Shown here piece by piece: positions 21,701-32,799 of a DNA stretch of 64,000 nucleotides. The position numbers were made by a program, and so were the translations under genes. This DNA comes from Asterias amurensis (lineage: Eukaryota > Echinodermata > Asteroidea > Forcipulatida > Asteriidae): NCBI RefSeq assembly GCF_032118995.1, contig NC_092651.1, positions 17,716,349 to 17,780,348 of the forward strand, read 5' to 3'. Position 1 is the stretch's first letter, and every line of letters starts with the position of its first letter. The notes under the pieces were generated by a model that did no database searches, had not been told where the DNA came from, and worked only from the letters and a program-made list of their open reading frames with translations.

Positions 21701-23047
21701 CTGTGATCGGGGTCCATGGGTTTTGTACACTCTCGAGGGGAAATGGCACCCTCGGCTTCGCCTCGGGTGCCATTTCCCCCCTCGGGTGTACAAAACGCCA
21801 TGGACCCCATCACAGCGTGCAACAATTGTGTAGTGTTACCTTTTTGTTTTACACAATTCTGCAGGCTTCGGATACTCCGTAATGCAAACTATGTCAACCG
21901 CACAGCTGTTGCAGTATTTCCCAGATAACTTCGCTTCCGCGAGTGGAATCAGCTCGGTAGGGGGCGCTGTTGGTATAATGATTCTCCCTCCCGTGGTGCA
22001 GCAATTAATCCAGCTGTATGATTGGCGAGGTGCTCTGGCTCTTCTCGGTGCTATGTCGGCAAATTACTGCGTCTTCGCTGCTCTGGTAAGACCTCTGCGT
22101 ACCAGAAACTCCTACACATCTATAGCTGATGGTGAGCCGAACTCTTCAACTAATCCACCTCCCAGCGAGTCACTCTGTGATAATTGGAGGCAAAGGTTAG
22201 GAGCAATGGGTGAGAAAATTGACATTAAAATGTTCGTTGATGAACCAGGATTCGTCACCACCCAGGCTGTCAATTTCTTATGTGGGGTTTTATACTGTGG
22301 TTGGCATATCTATCTCATCCCGAATGGTATTGCACTAGGGTTCAATGAGACAAAGTCGTCATTCCTGGCTACTTTTGGCGGCTTCGGGGCCGTGTTTGGA
22401 CGCCTTTCATCCGGCATTTTAATCGACTGCGGACTCCTCCAAACACATAATCTCCTCGCTGGGTCGTCTTTCCTGCTGGCCTTGGTGTGTCTCCTTGATC
22501 CCATCGCTGCACCATCATATGAGGCAGTTGCTGCCCTTGCCACTCTTGGCGGGTTGTGCTTAGGAGGAACATATCCATTAACGATCGTCTTGTCAGTTCG
22601 TTTTCCTGAAGAGAAAAGAGTGTCTGCCCTATCTTGGATGTTGGTATTTTTCGGTACCGGTATGTCAGCAGGAGGTTTCCTTTTCGGTGAGTATTATAGG
22701 AACATTTCCAATACATGGCACATAAGCCTATCTCATCGGTCTTGGATGAGACCGGTGGGGCCGAACGATAAACACTTTTTGAAACTTTGGGCGCTAGGTG
22801 GCGGCAGCAGACTTACCTGGTGAGTCTGCTGCCCACGAGCGTCCACAACAAATTACCCTTTCTTTAGTAATATTCACCAGTGTCATGGTTACTTTTTCTA
22901 TTAATTGTGCTGCATACAGGTTGGATATATGACGTGACGGGTGATTATGGAGTTGCTTTCTGCATGATGGGAGTCATTTCTGCTATCATGGGTTTGTTGT
23001 CTTTGACGTTAGGGTCTACCTGCTTTCCGTGTAAAGCTCGGGAGTAA
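18738..23047 (+). CDS. SLC16-like (monocarboxylate-transporter-like) MFS protein, copy A
   Basis: Four exons: 18738-18927, 19303-19446, 21865-22686 and 22920-23047, giving 427 residues. All splice sites are GT-AG and all junctions are phase 1. Exon 1 carries TM1 with GIFKSMGVFIDEF. Exon 3 has PPVVQQLIQLYDWRGALALL and a RPLRTRNSYTSIADGEPN central cytosolic loop. These fit the SLC16 family of plasma-membrane organic-anion and related solute carriers; the substrate cannot be read from sequence. The Lys of the KS pair matches the substrate-path Lys of MCT1. The Asp four residues before the TM8 Arg is Ala here (GAVFGR). An in-frame ATG at 18606 could add 44 residues, but similarity to the sister copies starts at MGAP. 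AATAAA lies 25 bases past the stop (23072). The second intron (2.4 kb) holds a SINE and a long hairpin. Confidence 0.88.
19998..20195 (+). repeat. tRNA-derived SINE, with a second tail copy just upstream
   Basis: A box GTAGTCTATAGTTGG at about 20011-20025 and B box GGTTCGAATCC at 20058-20068 form a tRNA-like head; the body GACTCGGGGAAGTACTGAG follows. The tail (ACACATCGGTGTAT..ATGCAAATG) recurs at 19880-19940, so two copies may be arrayed. It lies in intron 2 of copy A. Confidence 0.75.
21340..21840. mobile_element. Foldback repeat with a long hairpin around a CCTCGGCTTCGCCTCGG loop
   Basis: Arms at about 21690-21750 and 21765-21825 pair: CAATTGTTGCACGCTGTGAT, GGGTCCATGG, TTTTGTACAC, GGGGAAATGGCACC. 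They close on the self-complementary CCTCGGCTTCGCCTCGG. The left portion matches the repeat at 7124-7445. It ends about 25 bases before exon 3 of copy A. Confidence 0.8.
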
Positions 23048-23358
23048 AAACATGGCCTCGTCTTCGCCCAGAATAAACTTAAACACGCAAGTCTAAAAGT
23101 GTTTAAATGCAGAGAACCGACAACCAGCCCTTATTTAACATCCTTTTATCAAGTTTAAATTTTATTTTGTTTTGTTAATTTGTTGTGTGTGTAAGGTATG
23201 ATTGTTTTTCTGAATTTGCTTCTTTGTAAGTTACACAAGTTCTTCATAATTGTTTTGATTCATTGTTAGCTGTTAAAAATTACCGGATGCATGCAGTTCA
23301 AGCAAAGTTGAACGAATGAATTATTCCCATGTCACTCAATGTAAACTGTTCACGTTAA

Positions 23359-24171
23359 AGGCACTGTACACGTATGGTAAGTAATCAAAATATATATGCC
23401 TATCAGCAACGGAGAGTTGTTGATAGTATACACGTTGTGAGAAACGACTCCCTCTGAAGTAACGTAGTTTTATAGAAAGAGGTAATTTCTCACTAAAATA
23501 ATAAAAGACTTCTGGCCAGAAGCCTTTTATTCCTATCTGAAAGCACACTATTTTGTACAGCAAGGGTGTTTTTTCTGTCATCATTTTCTTGCAACTTCAA
23601 CGACCAATTGAGTCCAAATTTTCACAGGCTTGTAATTTTATGCATATATGTTGGGATACACCAAGTGAGAATACTGCCGTCGATTTCACAAAACTCTTCC
23701 TAACTTAATACTAATCTTAGTCCCAACCCTGCACTGTTGCATGCAGACCTTAAAGGCAGTGGACACTATTGGTAATTGTCAAAGACTAGCCTTCACAGTT
23801 GGTGTATCTCAACATATCCATAAAATAACAAATCTGTGAAAATTTGAGCTCAATCGGTCATCGAAGTTGCGAGATAATAATGAAAGAAAAATAACCCTTG
23901 TCACACAAAGTTGTGTGCGTTTAGATGGTTGATTTCGAGACCTCAAGTTCTAAATCTATGGTCTCGAAATCAAATTCGTGGAAAATTACTTCTTTCTCGA
24001 AAACCATGGCACTTCAGAGGGAGCCGTTTCTCACAATGTTTTATACCATCAACCTCTCCCCATTACTCGTCACCAAGAAAGGTTGTATGCCAATATTTAT
24101 ATTGAGTAATTACCAACTGTTTGTGAAATCGACGGCAGGTCTTTGCCAATTACCAAACGTGTTCAGTGCCT
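23359..24171. mobile_element. Family-2 element with two further elements nested inside
   Basis: The outer left end AGGCACTGTACACGTATGG follows TTAA; the outer right end CCAAACGTGTTCAGTGCCT ends at 24171. Inside, a family-7 foldback begins at about 23693 (GCCGTCGATTTCACAAA) and finishes at 24137 (TTTGTGAAATCGACGGC). That element is in turn split by a family-1 copy. Confidence 0.8.
23754..24117. mobile_element. Family-1 TTAA element, innermost of a triple nest
   Basis: TTAA then AGGCAGTGGACACTATTGG on the left. The right end stops at GAGTAATTACCAAC, short of the usual terminus, so its outer bases were lost. Confidence 0.82.
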
Positions 24172-25065
24172 CGTTCATGTATGCACAACGTATTCCCAAT
24201 TCACCTGACTTAATTTATCACAACAACAATCTTGGTTGTGCTATTGTGTGAATCCCATCTCATGTGTGATGTTTTAGCTTGAATTTTAAAAATAAAAACC
24301 GTTGCAAATTCGAACAGACGGGTAGTTATACACTAGCCTACAATATTGGTTGGAGAAAATAAACAAGTATACACAATATATTTCACATTAAAGAAAGTGA
24401 AACAAATAATATTGGAGTCTCCCCGCTGATTGTTGAGGCAACCTTGAATCCACCCCAGGAATGCTTGGTTCAGTAAACATTAGCACATACAACCATACAC
24501 ACAATTCTCTTACAGCGCACGAAGTCATATCATCCACAAAATATAGTTTACTCATGTTCAAACACTGCCGTCAAATCGAGCCACAAATAACTCGTAATCA
24601 CTGACTGCATTGGTTGTACTTGTTTTATGCCTCTGAAGAAGGTCCGGATTGGATCGAAAGCTAAGGCCATCTACCCTATTCATTATATATACATAATATG
24701 AATATTTAGTTAAATAACAGTTAAATTACTTACATTGCATTTGGTTTCAACAATGCTTGTATCTCCAGGCCCGAGATTCCGTGAAAATTTGCTTGTAGCT
24801 GGTCAGGCCTCCAACACCCGCCGGGACCGCTACCCGTATACGGGTAAGGACGAGAGTCTCAGAGCTGTCCTCTCTGGTCTGCTGGTTCCTCCAGCCCGAA
24901 AGCAGCACTCTCTGCAAAACCCAAAACGAAAATCTCAACCTCTGAAAAGCATTCCTTTGGTTTAGCTTGTATACAAATCCATTTAGAATCGTCACCATTT
25001 AGCCAAAATACATGTGACGTAACAGCTGGATTTTCAACTTTTGATCCCCAATGTGTGGCTTTGTT
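24120..25065. other. No gene seen
   Basis: Between the nested elements and the family-5 copy I see no exon, RNA gene or terminal repeat. Short open frames here have no recognisable content. Confidence 0.4.
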
Positions 25066-25068
25066 TAA

Positions 25069-25429
25069 AGCCATTGTACACTTTCAGTAAACAGTATTGT
25101 CCAAGGCCCACACTTCGTGTATCACAACTTATGTATAAAATAACAAACCTGTGAAAATTTAGGCTCAATCGGTCATCGGAGTCGGGAGAAAATAACGGGA
25201 AAACCCACCCTTGTTTCCGCACGTTTCGCCGTGTCATGACATGTGTTTAAAATAAATCCGTAATTCTCGATATCGAGAATTGATATTGTTTTAATGTTTT
25301 CTCAAAAAGTAAAGTATATCACTAGAATAATATTTCAAGATAATTCTTTCACCATTACCTTCTGTAAACCCTTTAAGTTATTTGAAATCCATGAACTTTT
25401 TTTTTCTGTTCCGAAAGTGTCCAATGGCT
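25069..25429. mobile_element. Family-5 TTAA element
   Basis: TTAA at 25065-25068 and 25430-25433; termini AGCCATTGTACACTTTC and GAAAGTGTCCAATGGCT; central TTCTCGATATCGAGAA. Confidence 0.88.
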
Positions 25430-25703
25430 TTAACAAAAACACAAAACGGAGTTATTCTCCATTACCTCTGTGTATACAGCTGTTTTGGTCTTAGATTTTC
25501 AAGAAAACTTGTTTTGAATTTATAACTTTCCGTACAACTTTACTAAAACACGTTCCCTTGTTAGAATTGATTCGGTTTCAGGGTTCAACATAATTATTCA
25601 TTGCTTTTTTCCTAACTAAGCTTTTTGGTGACCCTGTTTTTCTGAATACTTTCCATACGGTATACATCCATGTAGATAAACCTCTCATAATGTAGTTCTT
25701 TAA

Positions 25704-26063
25704 AGACACTTGACACTGTCGGTAATTGACAAATACCAGTCTTCTCACTTAGTGTATCTCAACATATGCATAAAATAACAAACCTGTGAAAACTTGAGCT
25801 CAATTGGTTGTCGGAGTGGCGAGATAATAATGAAAGAAGAAAAAAACTTGTCACACGACGTTGTGTGCCTTTCAGATGCTTGATTTCGAGACCTCACATT
25901 CTAAATTTCATGAGGTCTCGAAATCAAATTCGTGGAAAATTACTTCTTTCTCGAAACTACATGACTTCAGAGGGAGCCGTTTCTCATAGTGTTTTATACT
26001 ATCAACCTCTCCCTATTACTCGTTACCAAGTAAGGTTTTTTGCTCATAGTTATTTGTCCACTT
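25704..26063. mobile_element. Family-1 TTAA element, abutting family 3
   Basis: The left TTAA is at 25700-25703. The internal palindrome CGAGACCTCA../TGAGGTCTCG is present. The right terminus is shortened to GTCCACT, and its TTAA (26064-26067) also serves as the left TTAA of the next element. Confidence 0.75.
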
Positions 26064-26067
26064 TTAA

Positions 26068-26385
26068 AGGTCTGGGTACTTTTTGTAGGACAAAAAGCAC
26101 AATGTCCACAGTTTTTCATCAAACTCACACAGTTTGGAGATACTGATGATAGAGCTTCCCTTAAAATATTACTTGCTAAGGTGCTGTAGTTTTAGAGAAA
26201 TGAGTAGGGCCTAAAACAAGTCACGGAAATAAGTTCGTAAAAACGTACCTTCGTGATATTGTTTTACTCATTTCTCAAAAACTTCAGCTTTCTACCTAAG
26301 CTTTCTACTATCATTATTTTAAAACGGTGTATTAAGTTTAATGTAAATCTGTGTTTTGTTTTACAACAAGTATCCATTAAATCCT
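26068..26385. mobile_element. Family-3 TTAA foldback element
   Basis: TTAA-bounded with AGGTCTGGGTACTTTTTGT and an inverse ending AATCCT. The arms AAAGCACAATGTCCACAG.. and GCTTTCTACTATCATTAT match the outer element at 8336-9074, without its insertion. Confidence 0.82.
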
Positions 26386-26595
26386 TTAAGGTGTAAAGGC
26401 CTACACAGGTTTGCAGAACATTTTGTTGGAAACTAAATTCTTATAATGTTTAAGAAGGTTCTATAATCAAGATCACACTTCCTCTAAAAAATAGTTTTTT
26501 TTTTATATAAATGGAATAGAACCTTGCTTTTGATGTTCACTGTGCAGGATCTAGCGGGACCACCAATAAAGCTCCCGTGCCAACATAATACTTAA

Positions 26596-26865
26596 AGTCA
26601 CCTGGAAATATAATTTTTTTCTTTCAAACATAAGAGTATATGCTTACGAACAATGAAACAATTTGTTTAGTAATTGTTTGTCACGATTTGTATGTTTAAA
26701 AAATATATAAAGTTGTTTGGGGGGCTGTCTACTCTTAAATTTGTAAATAACATAAGAACTGATGGTTTAAAACCTTAGTTAACTGTTTATTCACATTCCA
26801 CTCATCAAAACACATATATTAGTGACAAAAGCTTTATTTTGTAAAAATACCACTTCCAGGTGACT
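26596..26865. mobile_element. Family-6 TTAA element, short form
   Basis: TTAA then AGTCACCTGGAAATA; ends TACCACTTCCAGGTGACT then TTAA. It aligns with the ends of 11022-11595 but lacks the internal palindrome. Confidence 0.88.
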
Positions 26866-27045
26866 TTAAGTGCATTATGACCAATGTACAAAAAGTCTTT
26901 CAGGGTCAATAACTTTAACTTGACACTGTCCATTGCACAACACTTCCTGTGTGATCTGTTTGGATTCCAACAGACGTTCATTTTTAAAAGATGGCTACTG
27001 CATGCAAGGCTTACAACCTCAAAAATTAAGGTTTTCTTTTAAAGA

Positions 27046-27195
27046 GTTTTCCATTGGAGTTTTACTTTGAATAATTGGAACTGGAACACTCACCACTTTT
27101 AATGGTATGGTGTTTGCCATAGCTCTCTTATCATAGAGTGGCATCGGCGTCACTGGTCCATATTGCTCTAAGTTTCGTTATGTAGTTAGTATTTA
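27046..27195 (+). pseudogene. Relic of SLC16-like exon 2 (eighth copy)
   Basis: Aligned to exon 2 of copies A-C, the stretch keeps ATTGGAGTTTTACTT, GGTATGGTGTTTGCCATAGC, GTCACTGGTCCATATTGCTC, TTTCGTTATGTAGTTAGTAT and the donor-side flank. It has deletions, frame breaks and stops. No exon 1, 3 or 4 survives nearby. It shows that another gene copy once stood between A and B. Confidence 0.8.
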
Positions 27196-27504
27196 TACTA
27201 TTATTCTACTAATTTCGAGCAGTTATAACGGCATTTGGTTTCTCCCGTTTGAAAAGAGCCTGACGGAGGGATTAACGGATTAGCCGCAATGCAGTATTCA
27301 ATTTAGAACGAACATCGAAATAAGCGAAATTAAAAAGATACCCGCATGCAGAAAACAATTAAAGTTACCATAATAAGTCTAATTACTGTGTATGGGTGAA
27401 TTATTGTAAAAAAAAAAATCTAAAAGACGCGACATTGTATTGTTACCCATAGGGAAGAAATTCAGGGAGTGCCCAATGGGGGAGCACGCATTGGGGGAAT
27501 GACG

Positions 27505-28765
27505 CAGTGGCGTAACCAGAGGGGGGCGGCGCCCCCCCCCCCCCGCTCAGAACCCTTGCCCCCCCCCCTCTTGCCCCCCGTATGAAATCAGAGAAAAGAA
27601 TATTCTTATAGGCCTAATATATAAGTCGCTTAAGGCTGCATAAAATGCTGCCGTAAAAAGGAAAACTTTTATTCATATCAGTAGGCCCTATGTGGACTAT
27701 AACATGAAAATGCATGGAAACGCGCGCGCGCGATCGTATTGGCGGTAAATGTTTGTTGTGGTTTTGCGGTTACAGAGAGTGCAGGATGTGACAAAGTTCT
27801 GTTAAATATGTGGTGGTCTGAACGCAGACCAATAGCTCCGTTAACACAACTTAGTCAGATCATGGAGGTAGAAATTTCTACCGACATGGTCAGATTCACT
27901 ACAGAGAAATTTACTACAGCAAAATGGCCATCGAAAAAGGTTGCTTAGACCATTTCTTCTCCTTTGAAGCAAGCAGTGCAATTGAGAGGTAGGCCTATTT
28001 TAAATATCCGTTTCATAACTAAAATGTGATTATTAAACACCCACAATTTCAATCCTGTTTTTTTAATTTTTTTTTTATGGCTTACACTTGTTACAATAAG
28101 GCCGAGTAAAAAAAAGAAACATGTTTAGTGTCTGGGTTTCTCAAAAAAAGGAAGGAGGAAGGGCTTTTTATTTTTTAGTTCAAGATGGCCGCCATGAACG
28201 TCAAATATCAATTGTTTTTTTCTGCTGCTGAAATACACAAAACATTAATGAAATAGTTTGGTCAAGGCATTCAGACTCAAAGATATTCAGATTTTTTTTT
28301 TTTTTGCTGAGATCATTTAAAATAACCCTTTAAAAAAAAAAAAAAAGAAGAAGGTGTCCTGTAAAAAGGAAGAGGGCGGGGACGCTAAACATTTCTATTT
28401 TTCTTTACTTGGCCTAATATTATTATGTTTTGGGTATGTACACACCCACAGAGCCTATTTGAGAATGCCGTGTACAACTCTAAATTGGTACTTGGTGATC
28501 ACAGTTGGTATTTAATCCTTTTATACAGTCGAAAAGTTTTATCTTATACAAAATGACAAGTTCTCTACGATTTTGTTGTTTTCGCAATCTTTTGTTACCT
28601 GCTGACTATGTAGACTGTTTTAGAACTGCATTGGTGTGTATCAACTATATACCAGTTAACATATTTAATAATAATCTTGCACTTCTTTTGCCCCCCCCCC
28701 CCCCCCCAAATTTAATCTTTGCCCCCACTTGCCCCACCAAATGAAAATGTCTAGTTACGCCGCTG
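27505..28765. mobile_element. Non-autonomous hAT-like element with 8-bp target duplication
   Basis: The ends CAGTGGCGTAACCAG and CTAGTTACGCCGCTG pair, and GAATGACG flanks both (27497-27504, 28766-28773). The 8-bp duplication and CAG..CTG ends are hAT hallmarks. Subterminal poly-C runs lie at both ends (about 27533 and 28690). No transposase is recognisable; the 69-codon frame at 27739 means nothing to me. Confidence 0.88.
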
Positions 28766-28773
28766 GAATGACG

Positions 28774-29323
28774 TTACCTGCATAATAATGTGAAGAAAGG
28801 AAAAACCTGTAAGTTGTTGTCCTTGCTGGATCCTTTATAGGGGCTCTTTACCTTAAACTTCTTCTCCGTTGTCAAAATAACAAAAATGCACACCGCTGAG
28901 CCCATGTGCCCCTGCGGTTTGTCAGTCATGATGTGACAAAAGGAGAGAGTCTTGAAAAATTCCAGTTTTACGAATCACGGATATAGCTCTGTCACTCCAA
29001 CGTCATAGATAATTCCATTATTCTTTATCCGGAAGCAATTATAAAGTTAAACTAAAACTTAATCCTCGATAAATTGCATGTGCAGCAATCACGCTTCTAC
29101 CAGTGTTGTGCAGGCAAGCTGTTTTGTGTTAATACGTAAATCGAAATCCCAAATATACAGTGAAAACACAACCGGTACCAACATCCAAGAGGAGAAACAG
29201 AGGCCAACAACAGAGAAAGATCACTGATTTGAACAAATTGAACGGGCTGGAGGGGCTCAAGACAGCTTACCTCAAGAACGAAGCTTCCAGGCTCTTCCAA
29301 CGGGGCCCGGAAGAACCTTAGCA
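28774..29323. promoter_or_regulatory. 5' flank of copy B; no element recognised
   Basis: No transposon or RNA gene is seen. The last 120 bases include AAATTGAACGGGCTGGAGGG, similar to the 5' flanks of C, D and E, so this probably includes the 5' UTR. No clear TATA box is placed. Confidence 0.35.
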
Positions 29324-31665
29324 ATGGGCGCGTCACCAGTAGTAGGTCCATGGCGATGGGTGATTCTCCTAGTAAGGACTGGCGTATGTTTCGTGTCCTT
29401 TGGCGTCCTGAAGTCCATGGGGTTGTTTATAGATGAGTTTGTTGACTACTTTGAATGCAGCACACGTGCAGCAGGTCTTGTCGTCAGCCTCCCATTCGCC
29501 TTTGGTAACGTATCAGGTAAGATTTGTTTTTTTGCCTTCTGTGAAAGTTTCAAACAAGAAAACTACCCAACATGTTTAAAAGTATCATCATGTAGAAATG
29601 TAAACATCCAAATTCAAATTACGCATATATTTTCATCACGATAATCGATTTTAGAGCACACTTTCTTTGGTCTATATTTGGTGTTCTTCAAGCTGCAGTT
29701 AACAATGAAGGTGTGACCAATCTTAAACATGAATTGTGCCTTTCCAGGGATCTTCACTGGAGTTCTACTGAAATTATTTGGAACGAGACCGCTGATGATG
29801 TTCAGTGGTGCAGTAGCTGCAGGATTTACCATCATAGCTGCAGTGGTATCGACGTCACTGGTCCATATTGCTTCGTGTTTCATCGTATGCAGTAAGTATT
29901 TATGGAATAACATGCTAACATCACAGAAGATTTGTGACAGACTGCAAGGATCTCGTTATTTTTCGATACAATCCATGCCATGTCCAATTGCTTCGAAAAT
30001 ATTTTATTTACTCGTTAGTTTTTCATTCTCCCAAACTCCGATTTCGAATCCCAAAAAGCATATGTTATATGATTATTCCGAAGACATAGTTTCCTTTTCT
30101 TGTAGGCATAAATTACTCTTCTTTAAATTACTCGTTTGTGAAGGGAAGAGAAAACATAAGTATTTTATATTTTTGTTAATCTGTGTAGGTTTTGGATATG
30201 CCATGATGCGAAATGCTTCAGTCGCAGTTCTGTTGAAACACTTCCCGGATAATTTCGCCTCCATGAATGGGATGAGTTTGATAGGAGGCCCTTTGGGTAT
30301 GATGATCGTCCCTCCCGTGGTTCAGCAACTGATCCAGCTTTATGGCTGGCGAGGTGCTCTGGCTCTTCTCGGTGCTATGTCGGCAAATTATTGCGTCTTC
30401 GCTGCTCTGGTTAGACCTCTGCGTACCAGAAACTCCTACACACCGATAGCTGATGGTGAGCCGAACTCTACAACAAGCCAACCTCCCAACGAACCACTTT
30501 GGCACAAATTGAGACAAACGTTTGGAATAATCAGTGAGAAAATCGACCTCTTAAAGAGCGCTGGTGAACCGGGATTCTTTACCCTCCTGTTCGTTAGTTT
30601 CCTTGAGGGAACCTTATTCTGTGGTTGGCATATATTTCTCATCCCGAATGCTATTGCCCTGGGTTTCAATGAGACAATGTCGTCATTTCTGGCTACTTTT
30701 GCCGGCTTTGGAAGCGTGTTTGGGCGTCTTTTGTCCGGTTTTTTAATCGACCAAGGACTGCTGCAAGCACATTCCGTCTTGGCTCTGTCAGCTTTCTTGC
30801 TGGCCTTGGTTTTTCTCCTTGATCCCATCGCTGCACCATCATACGAGGCAGTTGCTACCCTCGCCACTATTGGCGGGTTTGCCATCGGAGTCGGCTATCC
30901 ATTACTAATCGTCTTGTCGGTTAATTTTTATGAAGAGAGAAGAGTGTTTGCCCTGTCTTGGATGTTTTTGTTTACTGGTTTCGGTATGTCAGCAGGAGGT
31001 TTCGCAATCGGTAAGTGTAGAATCGTGCTTTATGATAATACAGCCCAATTCTTCTGTGATATTGCCGCTCCCTATAGACCGTTATTTTGGTTGCAAACAT
31101 TGTTGACCAGGACTAGCATTTCGAACGGGCGGGCTTGTAGTATCACACCCACAATTTGTTTCGGACAAGTTTAACTCGTACACAAAAAAACACGTCGTAA
31201 AATCGACTAAAGTCTTCAATGTTCTTGTGAGTTTTAAAGCACTTGACTCCAACATGTACTCTGACTACACCATTAATATTTATTCAATTGACCACTGTCT
31301 CTATACTATGACGAATTGCAACGAACCCATCGATCGCTTATAGTATCGAAAGCATGGGCCGTATGAGAGGTCCTGCCTATTATATGAAACCTATTTCCTA
31401 AAAAAATGCGTAGACAAATGAGCAAGATGATAAATGTGCTGCCACTTAGTGACCCTAAAAACACCCGTTCTATTTCTAATCACTTCTTTGCCATCCTGCG
31501 TTATTCTTTTGTTTGTATATGTTGTATGCAGGTTGGATACATGACGTGACTGGTGATTATGGAGTTGCTTTCTGCACGATGGGAGTAACTTCTGTTGTCA
31601 CGGGGTTGTTGTCATTGACGTTGAGACCTACTTGCTTCTCATGTAAAACTCAGGAGCGGGAGTAG
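29324..31665 (+). CDS. SLC16-like (monocarboxylate-transporter-like) MFS protein, copy B
   Basis: Exons 29324-29516, 29748-29891, 30189-31010 and 31532-31665 give 430 residues, phase 1 throughout. The start MGASPVVGPWRWVILL has one extra residue against its sisters. Exon 2 gives GIFTGVLLKLFGTRPLMMFS. Exon 3 gives GFGYAMMRNASVAVLLKHFP and LYGWRGALALLGAMSANYCV, close to the SLC16 YGWRGALLLLGA signature. Exon 4 gives GWIHDVTGDYGVAFCTMG and ends CKTQEREstop. About twelve hydrophobic spans are expected, with a central loop RNSYTPIADGEPN. The TM8 segment is FGSVFGR: the Arg is kept, but Ser replaces the coupling Asp of MCT1. Copy C is the closest relative (shared introns, CFSCKTQ tail). The substrate is unknown. 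Confidence 0.92.
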
Positions 31666-31755
31666 GATTGAATGAACTCAAGGCAATTTTGTTTAACCTA
31701 ACACGATTTTAAGGCTTTTGAACATTTTGAGTTCCGGTCTTGAGAGTCTCCTTAC

Positions 31756-32134
31756 AGGCAGTGGACACTATTGGTAATTACTCAAAATAACTATTAGCAT
31801 AACACCTTTCTTGGTGACCAGTAATGGGGAGAGGTTGATGGTATACAACATTGTGAGAAACGGCTCCCTCTGAAGTGAAGTAGTTTTCGAGAAAGAAGTA
31901 ATTTTTCCACGAATTTGATTTCGAGACCTCAGATTTAGAATTTGAGGTCTCGAAATCAACCATCTAAACGCACACAACTTCGTGTGACATGGGTGTTTTT
32001 TCTTTCATTATTATCTCGCAACTTCGATGACCGATTGAGCTCAAATTTTCATAGGTTGGTTAATTCTTGCATATTTTGAGATACACCAACTATGAAGGCT
32101 AGTCTTTGACAATTACCAATAGTGTCCCCTGCCT
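31756..32134. mobile_element. Family-1 element
   Basis: AGGCAGTGGACACTATTGG follows TTAC; the inverse terminus precedes TTAG, so the TTAA copies have each changed one base. It begins 90 bases past the stop of copy B. Copy C has no such element at the same place, so it arrived after the B/C duplication. Confidence 0.85.
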
Positions 32135-32264
32135 TTAGTGACAAACCCATCTCTTATTCGTTTATACCATCGAATTTTGTTTGTTACACTGTGTTCTCGA
32201 CGCACGACTCGCTTGATTGTACACAGCTACATGAGTTCAATCTTCACTATTTACTCACAAGTAG

Positions 32265-32540
32265 GTCGGGCTATATTTAAGTTCAGGTTTGGACTACATG
32301 GGTCGGGATACAAATTTGGTGTTTAAAGTTGTTCGGGCTACATTTAGGTACAGTTTTGTTCTTGGTCGAGCTAAAACTGAGTTCAAATTTTGAGCTACAT
32401 TCAGGTGTGGGTACATTTCAAGCTTGGGCTACATTTAGGTTGAGCCACATATTGGTACAGTTATGTGGATGCAATAAATAAGTAGGTCTGGCTACATTAA
32501 GGGCTTGAGCTACCGTAAGGTACCACACACTCTTACATGC
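32265..32540 (+). repeat. Degenerate minisatellite downstream of copy B
   Basis: Repeated variants of GGGCTACATTTAGGT with GAGCTACAT, at irregular spacing of about 20-30 bases. The same block follows copies C (36950-37290), F (50350-50650) and G (56000-56230, 56600-56830) at similar distance from the stop codon. Confidence 0.8.
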
Positions 32541-32799
32541 CCGTATGGTGCAAATGCACGTATCGTTATGAAAATAATTTTGCTTTATATTGTTTTAGTT
32601 TTTTAAATTTTTTTATTATCAATTTTCGCATATTCATTTAGAGCATATGAAGTTAGTTTTGTGAATCAGAACTGGCATGAAAAACGTCACACACTAAAAC
32701 TACTTTTAACTGTGTAAAAGTCACCGTAAATCTATGATTTTGTTCGACTTGGTGCATTGGTAACCTCATCTAGTTTCAATAATTAAGTTTAGTGAATCG

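Noticed and set aside
24600-24700. CCTCTGAAGAAGGTCCGGAT-like word resembling tails of some retroelements
   Set aside because: Too short to assign to a family without a search.
27739-27948. 69-codon frame inside the hAT-like element
   Set aside because: Too short and without BED, hATC or other transposase features.
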